A stretch of DNA of 64,000 nucleotides from CAYVTZ01 sp964454685. Its GTDB lineage: Bacteria > Bacillota > Clostridia > Christensenellales > Christensenellaceae. Each line of letters opens with the position of its first letter. Position 1 is the first letter of the stretch. Positions 1-8,587 of this stretch are shown piece after piece. Both the position numbers and the translations under genes were made by a program. Below the pieces are notes generated by a model, which was not told where the DNA came from, searched no databases, and was given only the letters and a program-made list of their open reading frames with translations. The stretch spans positions 1 through 64,000 of the forward strand of contig CAYVTZ010000013.1 in assembly GCA_964454685.1 (NCBI GenBank), in the 5' to 3' direction.

Positions 1-1104
1 GTCTCTGCGCGCCAACATACATGCGTTGTTTTCAATGTCTCTCGGTCCGATCTCCATGCGGATCGGTACACCCTTCATTTCCCACTCGTTAAATTTCCAG
101 CCCGGACTTTGGTCACGATCATCCAGCTCCACGCGGATGCCAGCCTGCTTGAGCAAATCAAACAGCCCATTTGCCTTGTCCAGCACACCCGGCTTATGCG
201 CCGCCACCGGAACGATCACGCACTGCACCGGCGCAACACGCGGCGGCAGCTTCAAGCCGCGTTCATCGCCATGCACCATGATCAGTCCGCCAATCATGCG
301 CGTGGATGTCCCCCACGAGGTCTGCCACGCATATTTACGCTGTCCGTCCTTGTCCAGATATTGAATATCAAACCCTTTGGCAAAATTCTGCCCCAGATTG
401 TGCGAGGTACCCATTTGCAGCGCCTTGCCGTCCAGCATCATTGCTTCCATGGTATAGGTATGATCCGCACCCGCAAACTTTTCTTTTTCGCTTTTCTGCC
501 CCGTCAGCACAGGGATTGCCAGCACATTTTCCGCAAACTCGCGGTAAACTTCCAGCATCTTCACCGTTTCCTGCTCCGCCTCTTCCTTTGTCGCGTGCAC
601 GGTGTGACCTTCCTGCCATAAAAATTCAGACGTGCGCAAAAAAGGACGTGTGCTCTTTTCCCAGCGCAGCACATTACACCACTGATTCAGCAACAGCGGC
701 AAATCACGATAGCTTTGTACCCACTTGGAATACATCGAGCAAATAATCGTCTCAGAGGTCGGTCGAATGCACAGCGGCTCAGCCAGCGGCTCGTTGCCCC
801 CCATGGTGACCCATGCAACTTCCGGCGCAAAGCCTTCCACATGCTCCGCTTCCTTTTCCAGCAGATGCTTGGGAATCAGCAACGGAAAATAAGCATTCTT
901 ATGCCCCGTCGCCTTAAAGCGCGCGTCCATTTCGCTCTGAATCAACTCCCAGATACCGTAGCCATACTGCTTGATTACCATGCAGCCTTTGACCTCGGAA
1001 TAGTCCACCATGTCCGTCATTTTGATCACGTCCGTATACCAGCGCGAGAAATCCTCGCTTTGCGGCGTGATGTGTTCCACAAATCCTTCGCTTTGCTTTG
1101 CCAT
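1..1104 (-). CDS. proS: Prolyl-tRNA synthetase, 3' end outside window
   Basis: Charges tRNA-Pro with proline in the cytoplasm. The 368 codons visible on the minus strand are open to the window edge, so the C-terminal part is missing. Class II synthetase signatures are visible: RPTSET near residues 114-119 and the motif-2-like RPFLRTSEFLWQEGH near 153-167. The start MAKQSEGFVEHIT and the absence of the long editing insertion of the E. coli type fit the shorter archaeal/eukaryote-like ProRS found in many Clostridia. The ATG at 1104 follows an AAAGGAG ribosome site. A good sigma-A promoter lies about 60 bases upstream, with a GTCCGCA/TGCGGAC hairpin in the leader. The gene diverges from the GNAT gene at 1425. 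Confidence 0.95.
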   Translation of the reverse strand, partial: MAKQSEGFVEHITPQSEDFSRWYTDVIKMTDMVDYSEVKGCMVIKQYGYGIWELIQSEMDARFKATGHKNAYFPLLIPKHLLEKEAEHVEGFAPEVAWVTMGGNEPLAEPLCIRPTSETIICSMYSKWVQSYRDLPLLLNQWCNVLRWEKSTRPFLRTSEFLWQEGHTVHATKEEAEQETVKMLEVYREFAENVLAIPVLTGQKSEKEKFAGADHTYTMEAMMLDGKALQMGTSHNLGQNFAKGFDIQYLDKDGQRKYAWQTSWGTSTRMIGGLIMVHGDERGLKLPPRVAPVQCVIVPVAAHKPGVLDKANGLFDLLKQAGIRVELDDRDQSPGWKFNEWEMKGVPIRMEIGPRDIENNACMLARRD

Positions 1105-1163
1105 AAAAAACTCCTTTGTTCCCGTCCGCATTATGCGGACGCCAAATACACAAATACCATGAT

Positions 1164-1192
1164 ATTCTAGCATTTTCTAGTATTTTTGTAAA
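1164..1192 (-). promoter_or_regulatory. Sigma-A promoter of proS
   Basis: Read on the minus strand, TTTACA (1187-1192) is followed after exactly 17 bases by TAGAAT (1164-1169). Transcription would begin near 1157, giving a leader of about 50 bases. The leader holds one short hairpin (GTCCGCA, loop, TGCGGAC) just before the ribosome site. The rest of the 1105-1424 intergenic stretch shows no gene. Confidence 0.65.
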
Positions 1193-1424
1193 GCATTGCC
1201 TACTCCCCTGTTTCAGCAGTATCCGGTTGTATTCAGAAAAATGATCGCCGTCCCACCTCCCTTCACAATCACATCCTGCTGCATGCATCCTTCGGCAGAC
1301 AACAAATTTTTGTGCCTGTTGTTTTTTCGCCTCCTGCTGTTTCAATCATTCAAATATGGCCAACAATACATAAAAGCTCGTATGCGCCATTGGTTCAACT
1401 GCGACAGATGAAGGAGATAGTAAC

Positions 1425-2069
1425 ATGAAATACAACATTACGTATAGACAAATGAGGAACGAGGACTTCGATCAGGTTGTTGCACTGCAAAACGCAACAT
1501 GGGGTATCGATCAAATACTGGGTAAGAATTTGGGTAAAGAATTTAGCGAATTATACATTGCCGGGACACTTGCAAATTCCACGCGCCAAATCGTCGCAGA
1601 GCACGAAGGAAAGGTCGTTGGCGTTGTCATGACAAAATACCCCGCCAATTTCACAATGATTTCGCCCTCCTCTCGCGACTATGTACAACGCGAGCAGAAA
1701 ATTATGCAAATGCCGTATGGTAACGAGTTAATTCGCACCTTTCACGGGATTCACGACGCATACGCCTCTTTGATTATCAAAAGCCCGAATCGCGATCGAT
1801 ACGATGGCTATTTAAGCTTTTTAGCCCTCAATTCAAAGATGCGCGGCGCAGGGATCGGCAAAGGACTTATGTATCTGGCACAGGAATATCTTAAGTCGAG
1901 TGGCGCAACCATGCTCTTTTTGTATACCGATACCACAAGCAACTATGGCTTCTACGACCACTTGGGGTTTCAGCGCTCCGGCTCGCAAAAAAAGCAAATC
2001 GAGTGGAACAAAAAGCAGTATAGTCTGGATATTTATCTTTACGATTACGATTTATGGCAAGAGGAATAA
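1425..2069 (+). CDS. GNAT-family N-acetyltransferase
   Basis: A 214-residue protein with an acetyl-CoA binding GNAT fold. The N-terminus (ITYRQMRNEDFDQVVALQ) is the usual beta1-alpha1. The pyrophosphate loop is NSKMRGAGIGKGL near residue 140, followed by the helix of motif A and a C-terminal YGFYDHLGFQRSG that resembles motif B. At 214 residues it is longer than a minimal GNAT because of an inserted segment around residues 70-125. The ATG follows a GAAGGAGAT ribosome site. It stands alone between proS and the cobalamin operon and is followed by a hairpin terminator. The substrate cannot be read from the sequence. Confidence 0.85.
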   Translation: MKYNITYRQMRNEDFDQVVALQNATWGIDQILGKNLGKEFSELYIAGTLANSTRQIVAEHEGKVVGVVMTKYPANFTMISPSSRDYVQREQKIMQMPYGNELIRTFHGIHDAYASLIIKSPNRDRYDGYLSFLALNSKMRGAGIGKGLMYLAQEYLKSSGATMLFLYTDTTSNYGFYDHLGFQRSGSQKKQIEWNKKQYSLDIYLYDYDLWQEE

Positions 2070-2087
2070 TAGGCTGAAACAAAAAGC

Positions 2088-2116
2088 GGGAGCATCGAAA
2101 GATCGCTCCCTTTCCA
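2088..2116 (+). terminator. Intrinsic terminator after GNAT gene
   Basis: GGGAGC and GCTCCC form a stem around an 11-base loop region, followed by a short T-rich stretch. It lies about 20 bases after the GNAT stop codon. The T run is short, so efficiency is uncertain. Confidence 0.55.
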
Positions 2117-2172
2117 AATCAAAAGTGCAAAGAATCAACCACTCTTCAGGCTGTGCTCAGTCGTTTTTAAAC

Positions 2173-2946
2173 TTAATCCATCACCGGAATTAAGTACCGC
2201 CTGCTTCCCGTGTCAATGACTTCGATGCGGGTGTCATAAACCTCCTGCAATCGGTCACGCGTCATCACATCCCGCGTCTTGCCTGCGTCCGCCACAACAC
2301 CATCTTTAAGCAGTACGATGTAATCGCAATAATGATATGCCAAATTCAAATCATGCAGCACACAAACGCTCAACATCTGCTTGGTCTGCACCAACTGCTT
2401 GACCATGGATAAAATGCCCACCTGATGCTTGATGTCCAGGTTGGATACCGGCTCATCCAGCAGCAGAATGTTTGACTGCTGGCACAGCGCGCGCGCAATG
2501 ATCATGCGCTGCCACTCCCCGCCGGATAGTCCAATCACAGAGCGGCTCTCCAGTTGCTCGATACCTGCCTTGCGGATGCAGGAACGCGCCAATTCAATGT
2601 CCGTAGCACTGTCCGTTTCAAAGGTACGTTTGTGCGGGTTTCGCCCCATCAGCACAATTTCCAGCACTGTAAAATCATACTCCATCGCATAGTTTTGCGG
2701 CACCAAAGCCATCTTCTGCGCAAGACTTCTGGCATCGTATGCTTTGATGTTCTTGCCGTCAATCAAAATCTCACCGCAATCCGGCTTCAAATATCCGGAA
2801 ATCTGCCGCAACAACGTCGTCTTTCCCGCACCGTTCGGCCCGATAATTCCCACAAATCCCTGCTGTAATTCCAATGAGATGTCCGAAAGAATACACTTTG
2901 TGTCCACCGCATAGCTGATGTTTTTTATCACAATGCCCATGCTCAC
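2173..2946 (-). CDS. btuD: Cobalamin ABC transporter ATPase
   Basis: ATP-binding subunit that powers cobalamin import at the inner face of the membrane. It has 257 residues, normal for the FecE/BtuD family. Visible motifs are Walker A GPNGAGKTT near residue 37, the Q-loop VPQNYAM, the signature LSGGEWQRM, Walker B ILLLDEP and the switch His in VLHDLN. It is last in the btuF-btuC-btuD operon; its GTG start overlaps the permease stop codon (GTGA), implying coupled translation. An ATG two codons later is an alternative start. The family also serves iron siderophores; the cobalamin assignment rests on the riboswitch upstream. Confidence 0.88.
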   Translation of the reverse strand: MSMGIVIKNISYAVDTKCILSDISLELQQGFVGIIGPNGAGKTTLLRQISGYLKPDCGEILIDGKNIKAYDARSLAQKMALVPQNYAMEYDFTVLEIVLMGRNPHKRTFETDSATDIELARSCIRKAGIEQLESRSVIGLSGGEWQRMIIARALCQQSNILLLDEPVSNLDIKHQVGILSMVKQLVQTKQMLSVCVLHDLNLAYHYCDYIVLLKDGVVADAGKTRDVMTRDRLQEVYDTRIEVIDTGSRRYLIPVMD

Positions 2947-3959
2947 ACACCCGCCTTCCTGCCGCGTCGCAGCAAAAAGATGAAGAATGGCACGCCGAAA
3001 ATCGAAGTAATCACGCCCACCGGCAGCTCCATGCCGCTGACCGCCACGCGCGCGATCAAATCACATGCCAGCAGATACACCCCGCCGCCAATCAGGCAAA
3101 GCGGCATCAGCTTGCGGTTGTCCGGGCCGGAGATCATGCGCAGCAAATGCGGGATCATCAATCCCACAAAACCAATAATGCCGCTGATTGCAACTGCGGT
3201 TGCCGTCAGCAGCGAGGTTACGATCAAAATATTACGCCTCGTCTTATGCGTGTCCATGCCCAGACTTTGGGAGACTTCATCTCCATTGAGCATGATATTG
3301 AGCTTTCGAGATTGCAGCATCAGCAATGTGGAACATAGTAGAATCACGGGGAATGATACCGCCAGCTTCGACCAAGTGATGTTCGCCAGCGAACCCATGT
3401 TCCACATGATGACGCTTTCCATTTTATCCCTGTTGAGCAACATGATAAAATAGATGATTGATGTTATCAGCGCACTCATTGAAAAACCACTGAGCAGGAG
3501 CGAAAAAGTGGAAACCTTCCCGCGAATCCGGCTGATGCTGTAAACCATAATCATCGCACCAACCGCGCCAATAAAGCTAAATACAGCGACAGCACCCGCG
3601 CCGAGGAATGTCGTGCTCTGCACAAACACCATCGCCACCGTCGCGCCCAGCGCCGCACCGGAGGAAACCCCCAGTACAAACGGGTCTGCCATCGGATTTT
3701 TAAACATTCCCTGCAAGGTACAGCCGGAAACGGCAAGTGCCGCCCCCACCAGATACGCGCCGATCGCGCGCGGCAGTCGAATGTTCAGAAAAATATTCTC
3801 CATCGATTTCGAAGCGTCTCCGCTCAAAACCTGCCAGAATTCGCTAACGGATACCCCCGAACTCCCTACAAAAAACGCGCAAATGAATACCACAACCCCG
3901 CCGGCGATCAATGCCGCAAGTAAAATCCGAAATCTTTTCTGCGTGCGCTGCATATTCAT
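2943..3959 (-). CDS. btuC: Cobalamin ABC transporter permease
   Basis: Integral membrane permease of the FecCD/BtuC family, 338 residues, which normally forms a homodimer with about 20 transmembrane helices in total. Supporting signs are a hydrophobic N-terminal helix, the segment RLPRAIGAYLVGAALAVSG typical of this family near residues 60-80, and the conserved GxxxFVGLMIPHLLRM region near residue 260. It sits between the substrate-binding lipoprotein and the ATPase, with a 4-base overlap to the ATPase and about 20 bases from btuF. The family alone does not distinguish cobalamin from siderophore; the upstream riboswitch does. Confidence 0.88.
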   Translation of the reverse strand: MNMQRTQKRFRILLAALIAGGVVVFICAFFVGSSGVSVSEFWQVLSGDASKSMENIFLNIRLPRAIGAYLVGAALAVSGCTLQGMFKNPMADPFVLGVSSGAALGATVAMVFVQSTTFLGAGAVAVFSFIGAVGAMIMVYSISRIRGKVSTFSLLLSGFSMSALITSIIYFIMLLNRDKMESVIMWNMGSLANITWSKLAVSFPVILLCSTLLMLQSRKLNIMLNGDEVSQSLGMDTHKTRRNILIVTSLLTATAVAISGIIGFVGLMIPHLLRMISGPDNRKLMPLCLIGGGVYLLACDLIARVAVSGMELPVGVITSIFGVPFFIFLLRRGRKAGV

Positions 3960-3979
3960 CTTTGCCGAAACTTCACTTC

Positions 3980-4981
3980 CTATTGTTTCTTATATTGCTC
4001 CGCAATCAAACTGCTGATGGTCTCAATCGCTTCCACAATGCGTGGGCCGGGACGCGAAATCACGTCCGCATCCACAAGATGCACATTCCCCGCCTTCACC
4101 GCGTCTAAATCTTGATATCCCGCAGCCGCCTTGAGTCCCTCCACCGTGCCGCCGTCCGATGCCAGCAGAATCAAATCAGGGTTGGAAGTCGCCAGATTCT
4201 CCACAGAGTATTCAATCCATGTATCCGGCGCGTCCGCCGTCACCGCTTCACCGCCGCTCAATTCAACCATCGAGTTGATAAAGCTGCCGGGGCCGCTTGT
4301 CCAGTTGCCCATATCGCCATAGCTCATGGCAAAATAAACGCTGACCGGATTCTCCTGCATATCCTTTGCCTGCTCTTTCGCCTTGGTTGCGGCTTCCTCA
4401 ATCATTTTGTTCAGCATGTCTGCTTCCAGCTCGGTTCCCATCAGTTTCCCCACAAGCGAAATTGCCGTGGGAATCTCCTCGAAAGTCGTCGCTTCCACGC
4501 ATGCCACCGGAATGCCCAGCTTTTTAAGCTGTTCCATCGCATCCACCTGCAAGCCGATGCCGCACAGTACAATGTCCGGCTCCAGCGCAACAATTTTCTC
4601 CACATCCGGGCCGTTAAAATCGCCTACGATTTCCGCGCCCTGTATCTCCTCGGCAGGATAGTTTGAAAATGCGTCCACGCCGATCACTTTATCTCCCAAG
4701 CCCATCGCACAGACAATTTCTGTACCTGCCGGCGTAATGGAAACAATGCGATCCGTCACTTCCACCGGTTCCACAGGGTTGCCCGCCATGTCTAAGATCT
4801 GCTCTGCCGCGGCAGACTGTTCTTGTGTTTTCTCCGCTTGCGCATCAACGCTCACTTCCGCGCTCGCCTGCGCGCTTTCCGCCGTCTCCGGTTGCGCCGC
4901 CTGCTGCGCCGGAGCACATCCCGCAAACGCCATCACAGCCAATGCCACGCCCAATGTCAGGGCTAATAATTTCTTCATCAT
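3980..4981 (-). CDS. btuF: Cobalamin-binding lipoprotein
   Basis: Extracellular substrate-binding protein of the periplasmic-binding class with one long spacer helix (BtuF/FepB/FhuD type). It has 333 residues with a lipoprotein signal: a hydrophobic stretch ends in the lipobox AFAGC, placing the lipid-modified cysteine at residue 22. A Gln/Ala/Glu-rich tether (residues 23-60) precedes the domain. RIVSITPAGTEIVCAMG and DIVLCGIGLQVDAMEQLKKLG are typical of the first lobe. A tandem ATGATG offers two adjacent starts. It is the first gene after the cobalamin riboswitch, which is the strongest evidence for its ligand. Confidence 0.88.
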   Translation of the reverse strand: MMKKLLALTLGVALAVMAFAGCAPAQQAAQPETAESAQASAEVSVDAQAEKTQEQSAAAEQILDMAGNPVEPVEVTDRIVSITPAGTEIVCAMGLGDKVIGVDAFSNYPAEEIQGAEIVGDFNGPDVEKIVALEPDIVLCGIGLQVDAMEQLKKLGIPVACVEATTFEEIPTAISLVGKLMGTELEADMLNKMIEEAATKAKEQAKDMQENPVSVYFAMSYGDMGNWTSGPGSFINSMVELSGGEAVTADAPDTWIEYSVENLATSNPDLILLASDGGTVEGLKAAAGYQDLDAVKAGNVHLVDADVISRPGPRIVEAIETISSLIAEQYKKQ

Positions 4982-4998
4982 CCATCCTCATTCAATAC

Positions 4999-5028
4999 AA
5001 AAAATGCTTCCCCTCAACGGAAAAGCAT
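4999..5028 (-). terminator. Riboswitch terminator hairpin before btuF
   Basis: On the minus strand a 10-base-pair stem (two G-U pairs), ATGCTTTTCC with GGGGAAGCAT around the loop GTTGA, is followed by a run of T. It stands between the B12 box and btuF, as expected for an expression platform that stops transcription when cobalamin is bound. Confidence 0.8.
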
Positions 5029-5044
5029 CTGATTCACCAAGAAT

Positions 5045-5230
5045 TTGTGCCCTTCTTCCCGCCGAAGAATTGTTATCACTCAGAAACAAGCAGGTTTTCC
5101 GGCTCAACATCATCGCGTCCCGCGCGTCTTCCCAATCTTACGATCAGTGACTTTGTGCGCTGGTGCTCCGTTTACGGCAGCGGGGGCTGCAGCGGCTTTT
5201 CATCCGCTTTCCCTTTGAACTGCAATGCAG
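5045..5230 (-). promoter_or_regulatory. Cobalamin riboswitch
   Basis: The minus strand carries the ordered landmarks of the AdoCbl-class riboswitch. These are a GGGAAAGCGG-like segment near 5207-5217, the conserved GCAGCCCCCGC core near 5180-5192, an AGTCACTGA element near 5150, and the B12 box AGCCGGAAAACCTGCT within 5087-5105. It is followed by a terminator hairpin and then btuF, so cobalamin would repress its own uptake operon by premature termination. The order and spacing of several independent motifs make a chance match very unlikely. Confidence 0.93.
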
Positions 5231-5257
5231 CACTTGAATCTTGATTCGATTGCATAT

Positions 5258-5286
5258 AGAATATCATAGGTGCATAAATTGTGCAA
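5258..5286 (-). promoter_or_regulatory. Sigma-A promoter of btuFCD
   Basis: On the minus strand TTGCAC (5281-5286) and TATTCT (5258-5263) are 17 bases apart, just upstream of the riboswitch. The -35 lies 24 bases from the -35 of the divergent argC promoter. Confidence 0.6.
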
Positions 5287-5309
5287 GGGTATTTTTTCTT
5301 AAAATCCCT

Positions 5310-5327
5310 ATTGCATATTTATTCATT
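5310..5327. promoter_or_regulatory. ArgR-like operator (ARG box) at argC
   Basis: Read on the minus strand the 18-mer AATGAATAAATATGCAAT matches the Bacillus-type ARG box CATGAATAAAAATKCAAK at 16 of 18 places. It covers the -35 element of the argC promoter, so a bound arginine repressor would block RNA polymerase. A similar box overlaps the argF promoter at 13759-13776. No argR gene is in the window. Confidence 0.65.
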
Positions 5328-5339
5328 TAATTGTATAAT
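5311..5339 (+). promoter_or_regulatory. Sigma-A promoter of argC operon
   Basis: TTGCAT (5311-5316) and a perfect TATAAT (5334-5339) are separated by 17 bases. The start codon of argC lies 34 bases after the -10, so the leader is short. The same TTGCAT-17-TATAAT design is used for argF. Confidence 0.8.
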
Positions 5340-5372
5340 TATAAATATTGTAAAATAGATTGGAGAATGAAC

Positions 5373-6413
5373 ATGATTCGAGTCAGTGTAATCGGCGCAA
5401 CCGGCTATGTCGGAGCAGAGCTTCTGCGGCTGTTATCCGCGCACCCCAACGTGGAAGTCGCGCAGTGCGTGTCAAAAAACTTTGCAGGGAAACAAATGGG
5501 CGGAGTTTATTCCAATTTCAAGGTTTCTCAGGATTACCCCCTTGTGGATTTGGATTGCGCTTCCATTGCAGCCAACAGCGATTTTGCATTTTTATGCTTA
5601 CCGCATGGTCAAAGCATTCAGGTCGCGCCTCAACTGATTGAATCGGGCGTAAAGGTTGTAGACCTCTCCGGAGACTTCCGTTATGATGATGTCAAAGTGT
5701 ACGAGCAATGGTATGGGTTGACCCACACAGAGCCGGAGCACAACGCCGCGGCGGTGTACGGGCTGCCCGAATTTTTCCAGCCGCAGATCGCGCAGGCCAA
5801 ACTGCTCGCAAACCCCGGTTGCTATACCACCACCAGCATTCTGGCGCTTGCGCCGCTGCTCAAGGGTGGGCTCATCTCCCCTGACGGCATCGTGATCGAC
5901 GCAAAATCCGGCGTGTCCGGCGCAGGACGGCAGGAAAAACTTGCCTACTCCTTTTGCGAGACAATGGACAGCTTCAAGGCATATTCCGTGGTCAATCACC
6001 GCCATACTTCCGAAATTGAAGAGCAGCTTGCCAAAATCGGCGGTAAAGAACTTACATTATTATTTACGCCGCATCTGCTGCCCGTCAAGCGCGGTATCCT
6101 CGCCACCATCTACGCAACACTGTCGCCGGATGTCACCGCTCAAGAAATCGAGCAGGCATATCAAGCGGCATATCTGGATATGCCCTTTGCACACGCGCTT
6201 CCCGCAGGCACCTTGCCCGAACTCAAGCAGGTCGTCGGTAGCAACAACTGCGTGATCGGGTTCGATCTTTCCCCGCGCACCGGGCGCATCGTTATCGTAT
6301 CCTGCACAGATAATCTGCTCAAGGGTGCAGCAGGTCAGGCAGTGCAAAACTTCAACATCATGAACGGTCTGCCGCAAACGACGGGATTGCCTCAAACAGC
6401 CTGGTACCTGTAA
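5373..6413 (+). CDS. argC: N-acetyl-gamma-glutamyl-phosphate reductase
   Basis: Third step of arginine synthesis: NADPH-dependent reduction of N-acetylglutamyl phosphate to the semialdehyde. It has 346 residues, usual for the family. The N-terminal Rossmann motif is GATGYVGAELLRLL (residues 8-21). The catalytic cysteine is in NPGCYTT (Cys150), preceded by VYGLPEF. The C-terminal domain carries the conserved GKEL and HLLPVKRGI segments. The ATG at 5373 is chosen over an in-frame upstream start because it follows the ribosome site TTGGAGA; the upstream codons overlap the promoter -10. It is the first gene of the argCBD run. Confidence 0.95.
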   Translation: MIRVSVIGATGYVGAELLRLLSAHPNVEVAQCVSKNFAGKQMGGVYSNFKVSQDYPLVDLDCASIAANSDFAFLCLPHGQSIQVAPQLIESGVKVVDLSGDFRYDDVKVYEQWYGLTHTEPEHNAAAVYGLPEFFQPQIAQAKLLANPGCYTTTSILALAPLLKGGLISPDGIVIDAKSGVSGAGRQEKLAYSFCETMDSFKAYSVVNHRHTSEIEEQLAKIGGKELTLLFTPHLLPVKRGILATIYATLSPDVTAQEIEQAYQAAYLDMPFAHALPAGTLPELKQVVGSNNCVIGFDLSPRTGRIVIVSCTDNLLKGAAGQAVQNFNIMNGLPQTTGLPQTAWYL

Positions 6414-6472
6414 AAATCCATACAGGCTGTCGATAAAGCCTGACAATCACATAAAACCAAAGGAGAATTCAA

Positions 6473-7336
6473 GTGAAGCAATATATCGAACGCGCAAATA
6501 TGCTGGTGGAGGCACTGCCCTACATCCAGCGTCTATTCGGAAAAACAATCGTCATCAAATACGGCGGCGCTGCCATGCAAAACGACGACCTCACGCAAAA
6601 GATCATGGAGGATGTCACACTGCTCAAATTTGTGGGTATGAACCCCATTCTGGTGCACGGCGGCGGCCCCGAAATCAACAGCACACTCAAGGCGCTGAAT
6701 GTCGAGCCGAAGTTTATCGACGGTCTGCGCGTCACAGACGATCAGACGATGGAAGTCGTACAAATGGTGCTGACAGGTAAGATCAACAAAGAGATCGTGG
6801 CCAAGTTAAACGGCATGGGCGCCTCTGCAATCGGTCTTTGCGGCATCGACGGCAACATCATCAGAGCGGAAAAAGCACCGCTGAAAAACGGCATCGATCT
6901 TGGCAATGTCGGCAAGATCATCGGCATCAACACCACACTGCTCAATACGTTGGCGCACGATCAATATATCCCTGTCATTGCTCCCGTCGGCGTGGGCGAA
7001 AAAGGCGAATCCTATAATATCAATGCAGATACCGTAGCCGGTGAGATCGCCACTGCGCTGCAAGCGGAAAAGCTGATGTTCCTGACGGATACCGATGGCA
7101 TTCGTGCAGACGAAAACGATGCCAAATCGCTGATGTACGTCGCTTCCAAACCACAAATCCTGCAAATGATAGACAATGGTCAGATCACAGGCGGTATGCT
7201 GCCTAAGGTCACGGGCTGCTTGAAAGCGCTGGATCACGGTGTTCAGCGCGTACATATTCTCAATGGTACCATCCCCCATCCGATTCTCCTTGAAATCTTC
7301 ACGGATTCCGGTATCGGCACGATGGTCACAGCGTAA
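6473..7336 (+). CDS. argB: Acetylglutamate kinase
   Basis: Phosphorylates N-acetylglutamate with ATP, the second step of arginine synthesis. It has 287 residues of the amino-acid-kinase fold. Motifs are KYGGAAM near residue 29, VHGGGPEI near 62, GLCGIDG near 122, NINADTVAGEIA near 182 and LTDTDGI near 205. It has the N-terminal helix (YIERANMLVEALPYIQR) that marks arginine-sensitive hexameric kinases and is lacking in the E. coli enzyme, which suggests feedback inhibition by arginine. The start is GTG, 8 bases after AAAGGAGA. It lies 59 bases after argC and 11 before argD. Confidence 0.95.
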   Translation: MKQYIERANMLVEALPYIQRLFGKTIVIKYGGAAMQNDDLTQKIMEDVTLLKFVGMNPILVHGGGPEINSTLKALNVEPKFIDGLRVTDDQTMEVVQMVLTGKINKEIVAKLNGMGASAIGLCGIDGNIIRAEKAPLKNGIDLGNVGKIIGINTTLLNTLAHDQYIPVIAPVGVGEKGESYNINADTVAGEIATALQAEKLMFLTDTDGIRADENDAKSLMYVASKPQILQMIDNGQITGGMLPKVTGCLKALDHGVQRVHILNGTIPHPILLEIFTDSGIGTMVTA

Positions 7337-7347
7337 AGGCGGTGTGT

Positions 7348-8529
7348 ATGATGGATCATAATCAAATTCAAGAGCTGGATGCCCGGCATTTCTTGCAGGT
7401 GTTTGGCAGACGTGCCTTTGTGCACTTCACGGGCGGGCACGATGCGGTGCTTCATGGCGATGATGGGAAGGAATATCAGGATTTCCTCGCCGGTATCGCC
7501 GTCAACGCGCTGGGTTATTCGGATGCAGGCTTCCAAAGCGCAGTCAAAACGCAGGTGGATGCGCTCATCCACATCAGCAACTATTTTTATAACGAGCCGC
7601 AGGCACGCCTCGCGCAGCTTCTGTGCGAAAAAACAGGACTGGATCGCGTTTTCTTCGGCAACAGCGGCGCGGAAGCCAACGAATGCGCGCTGAAGATCGC
7701 CAAAAAATACGCGTTCGCCAAGGGTAAGCAGTCCGCAAAGTTCGTTTCCGTTCAAAACAGCTTCCACGGGCGCACCGTCGCAACGCTGTTTGCCACCGGA
7801 CAGGACAAGTTTCACACGGCGTTCCGGCCCGGCGCTTTCACGTTCGATTACATCCCCGCAAATGATGTCGAAGCGGCTAAAGCAGCCATCGACGGCGATG
7901 TATGCGGCGTGATCTGCGAAGTCATTCAGGGCGAGGGCGGCGTGCTCCCGCTCACACAGGAATACTTACAAACCCTGCGCGATCTGTGCACACAGCAGGA
8001 TGTCGCGCTCATCATTGACGAGATTCAAACTGGCATGGGGCGCACAGGCGCATTTTTGGCGCAGCAGCTTTATGGAGTCCAAGCAGATATCACCACGCTT
8101 GCAAAGGCGCTTGGCAACGGCATTCCCATCGGCGCGTGTCTCGCAACGCAGCAGTTCGCGGATGCGTTCGCTCCGGGAGATCATGGTTCCACCTTTGGCG
8201 GCAACCCGCTTGCCTGCGCCGCAGGGCTGTATGTCACTTCAAAAATCGACGCGGCAATGCTTGACCATGTACGCGCTCTTGGTGTATACTTAAAAGAACA
8301 ATTATGCGCAGTCAACAGCGATCAAGTCTGTGATGTGCGCGGAGAAGGATTGATGGTCGGAATGCAACTCAAAGCTGGCAAGGACGCACATGATGTCGTT
8401 TCCCAAATGCTGCGCAAAGGCTTCGTGATTGGAAGCGCGGGCGGCAATACGCTTCGTTTCGTTCCCCCTTATGTGATTGCAAAAGAGCAGATAGACGCTT
8501 TAAAAGACGCACTGGAATCAGTGCTTTAG
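7348..8529 (+). CDS. argD: Acetylornithine aminotransferase
   Basis: PLP-dependent transfer of an amino group from glutamate to N-acetylglutamate semialdehyde. About 393 residues of the class III aminotransferase family. Signs are FFGNSGAEANECALK (phosphate-cup region), SFHGRT, EVIQGEGGV, DEIQTGMGRTGAF and the PLP lysine in TLAKALGNGIPIGA. Three nearby starts are possible (GTG 7342, ATG 7348, ATG 7351); ATG 7348 is preferred for its spacing from AAAGGCGG. The gene ends 11 bases before a strong terminator, so argCBD can be a self-contained unit. Confidence 0.94.
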   Translation: MMDHNQIQELDARHFLQVFGRRAFVHFTGGHDAVLHGDDGKEYQDFLAGIAVNALGYSDAGFQSAVKTQVDALIHISNYFYNEPQARLAQLLCEKTGLDRVFFGNSGAEANECALKIAKKYAFAKGKQSAKFVSVQNSFHGRTVATLFATGQDKFHTAFRPGAFTFDYIPANDVEAAKAAIDGDVCGVICEVIQGEGGVLPLTQEYLQTLRDLCTQQDVALIIDEIQTGMGRTGAFLAQQLYGVQADITTLAKALGNGIPIGACLATQQFADAFAPGDHGSTFGGNPLACAAGLYVTSKIDAAMLDHVRALGVYLKEQLCAVNSDQVCDVRGEGLMVGMQLKAGKDAHDVVSQMLRKGFVIGSAGGNTLRFVPPYVIAKEQIDALKDALESVL

Positions 8530-8539
8530 ACGATAAAAA

Positions 8540-8565
8540 CAGACACAATATTGTGTCTGTTTTTT
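8540..8565 (+). terminator. Intrinsic terminator between argD and carB
   Basis: CAGACACAAT-ATTGTGTCTG is a perfect inverted repeat of 10 bases per arm followed by six T. It separates argCBD from carB, so carB depends on read-through or on a promoter not recognised here. Confidence 0.85.
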
Positions 8566-8587
8566 AGAGAAAGAAAGGAACAGAAAA

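Noticed and set aside
1240..1270. T-box-like sequence (minus strand AGGTGGGACGGCG) upstream of proS
   Set aside because: It differs from the T-box core at two places, no stem I or specifier could be found, and a good promoter lies between it and proS, so it would not be in the transcript.
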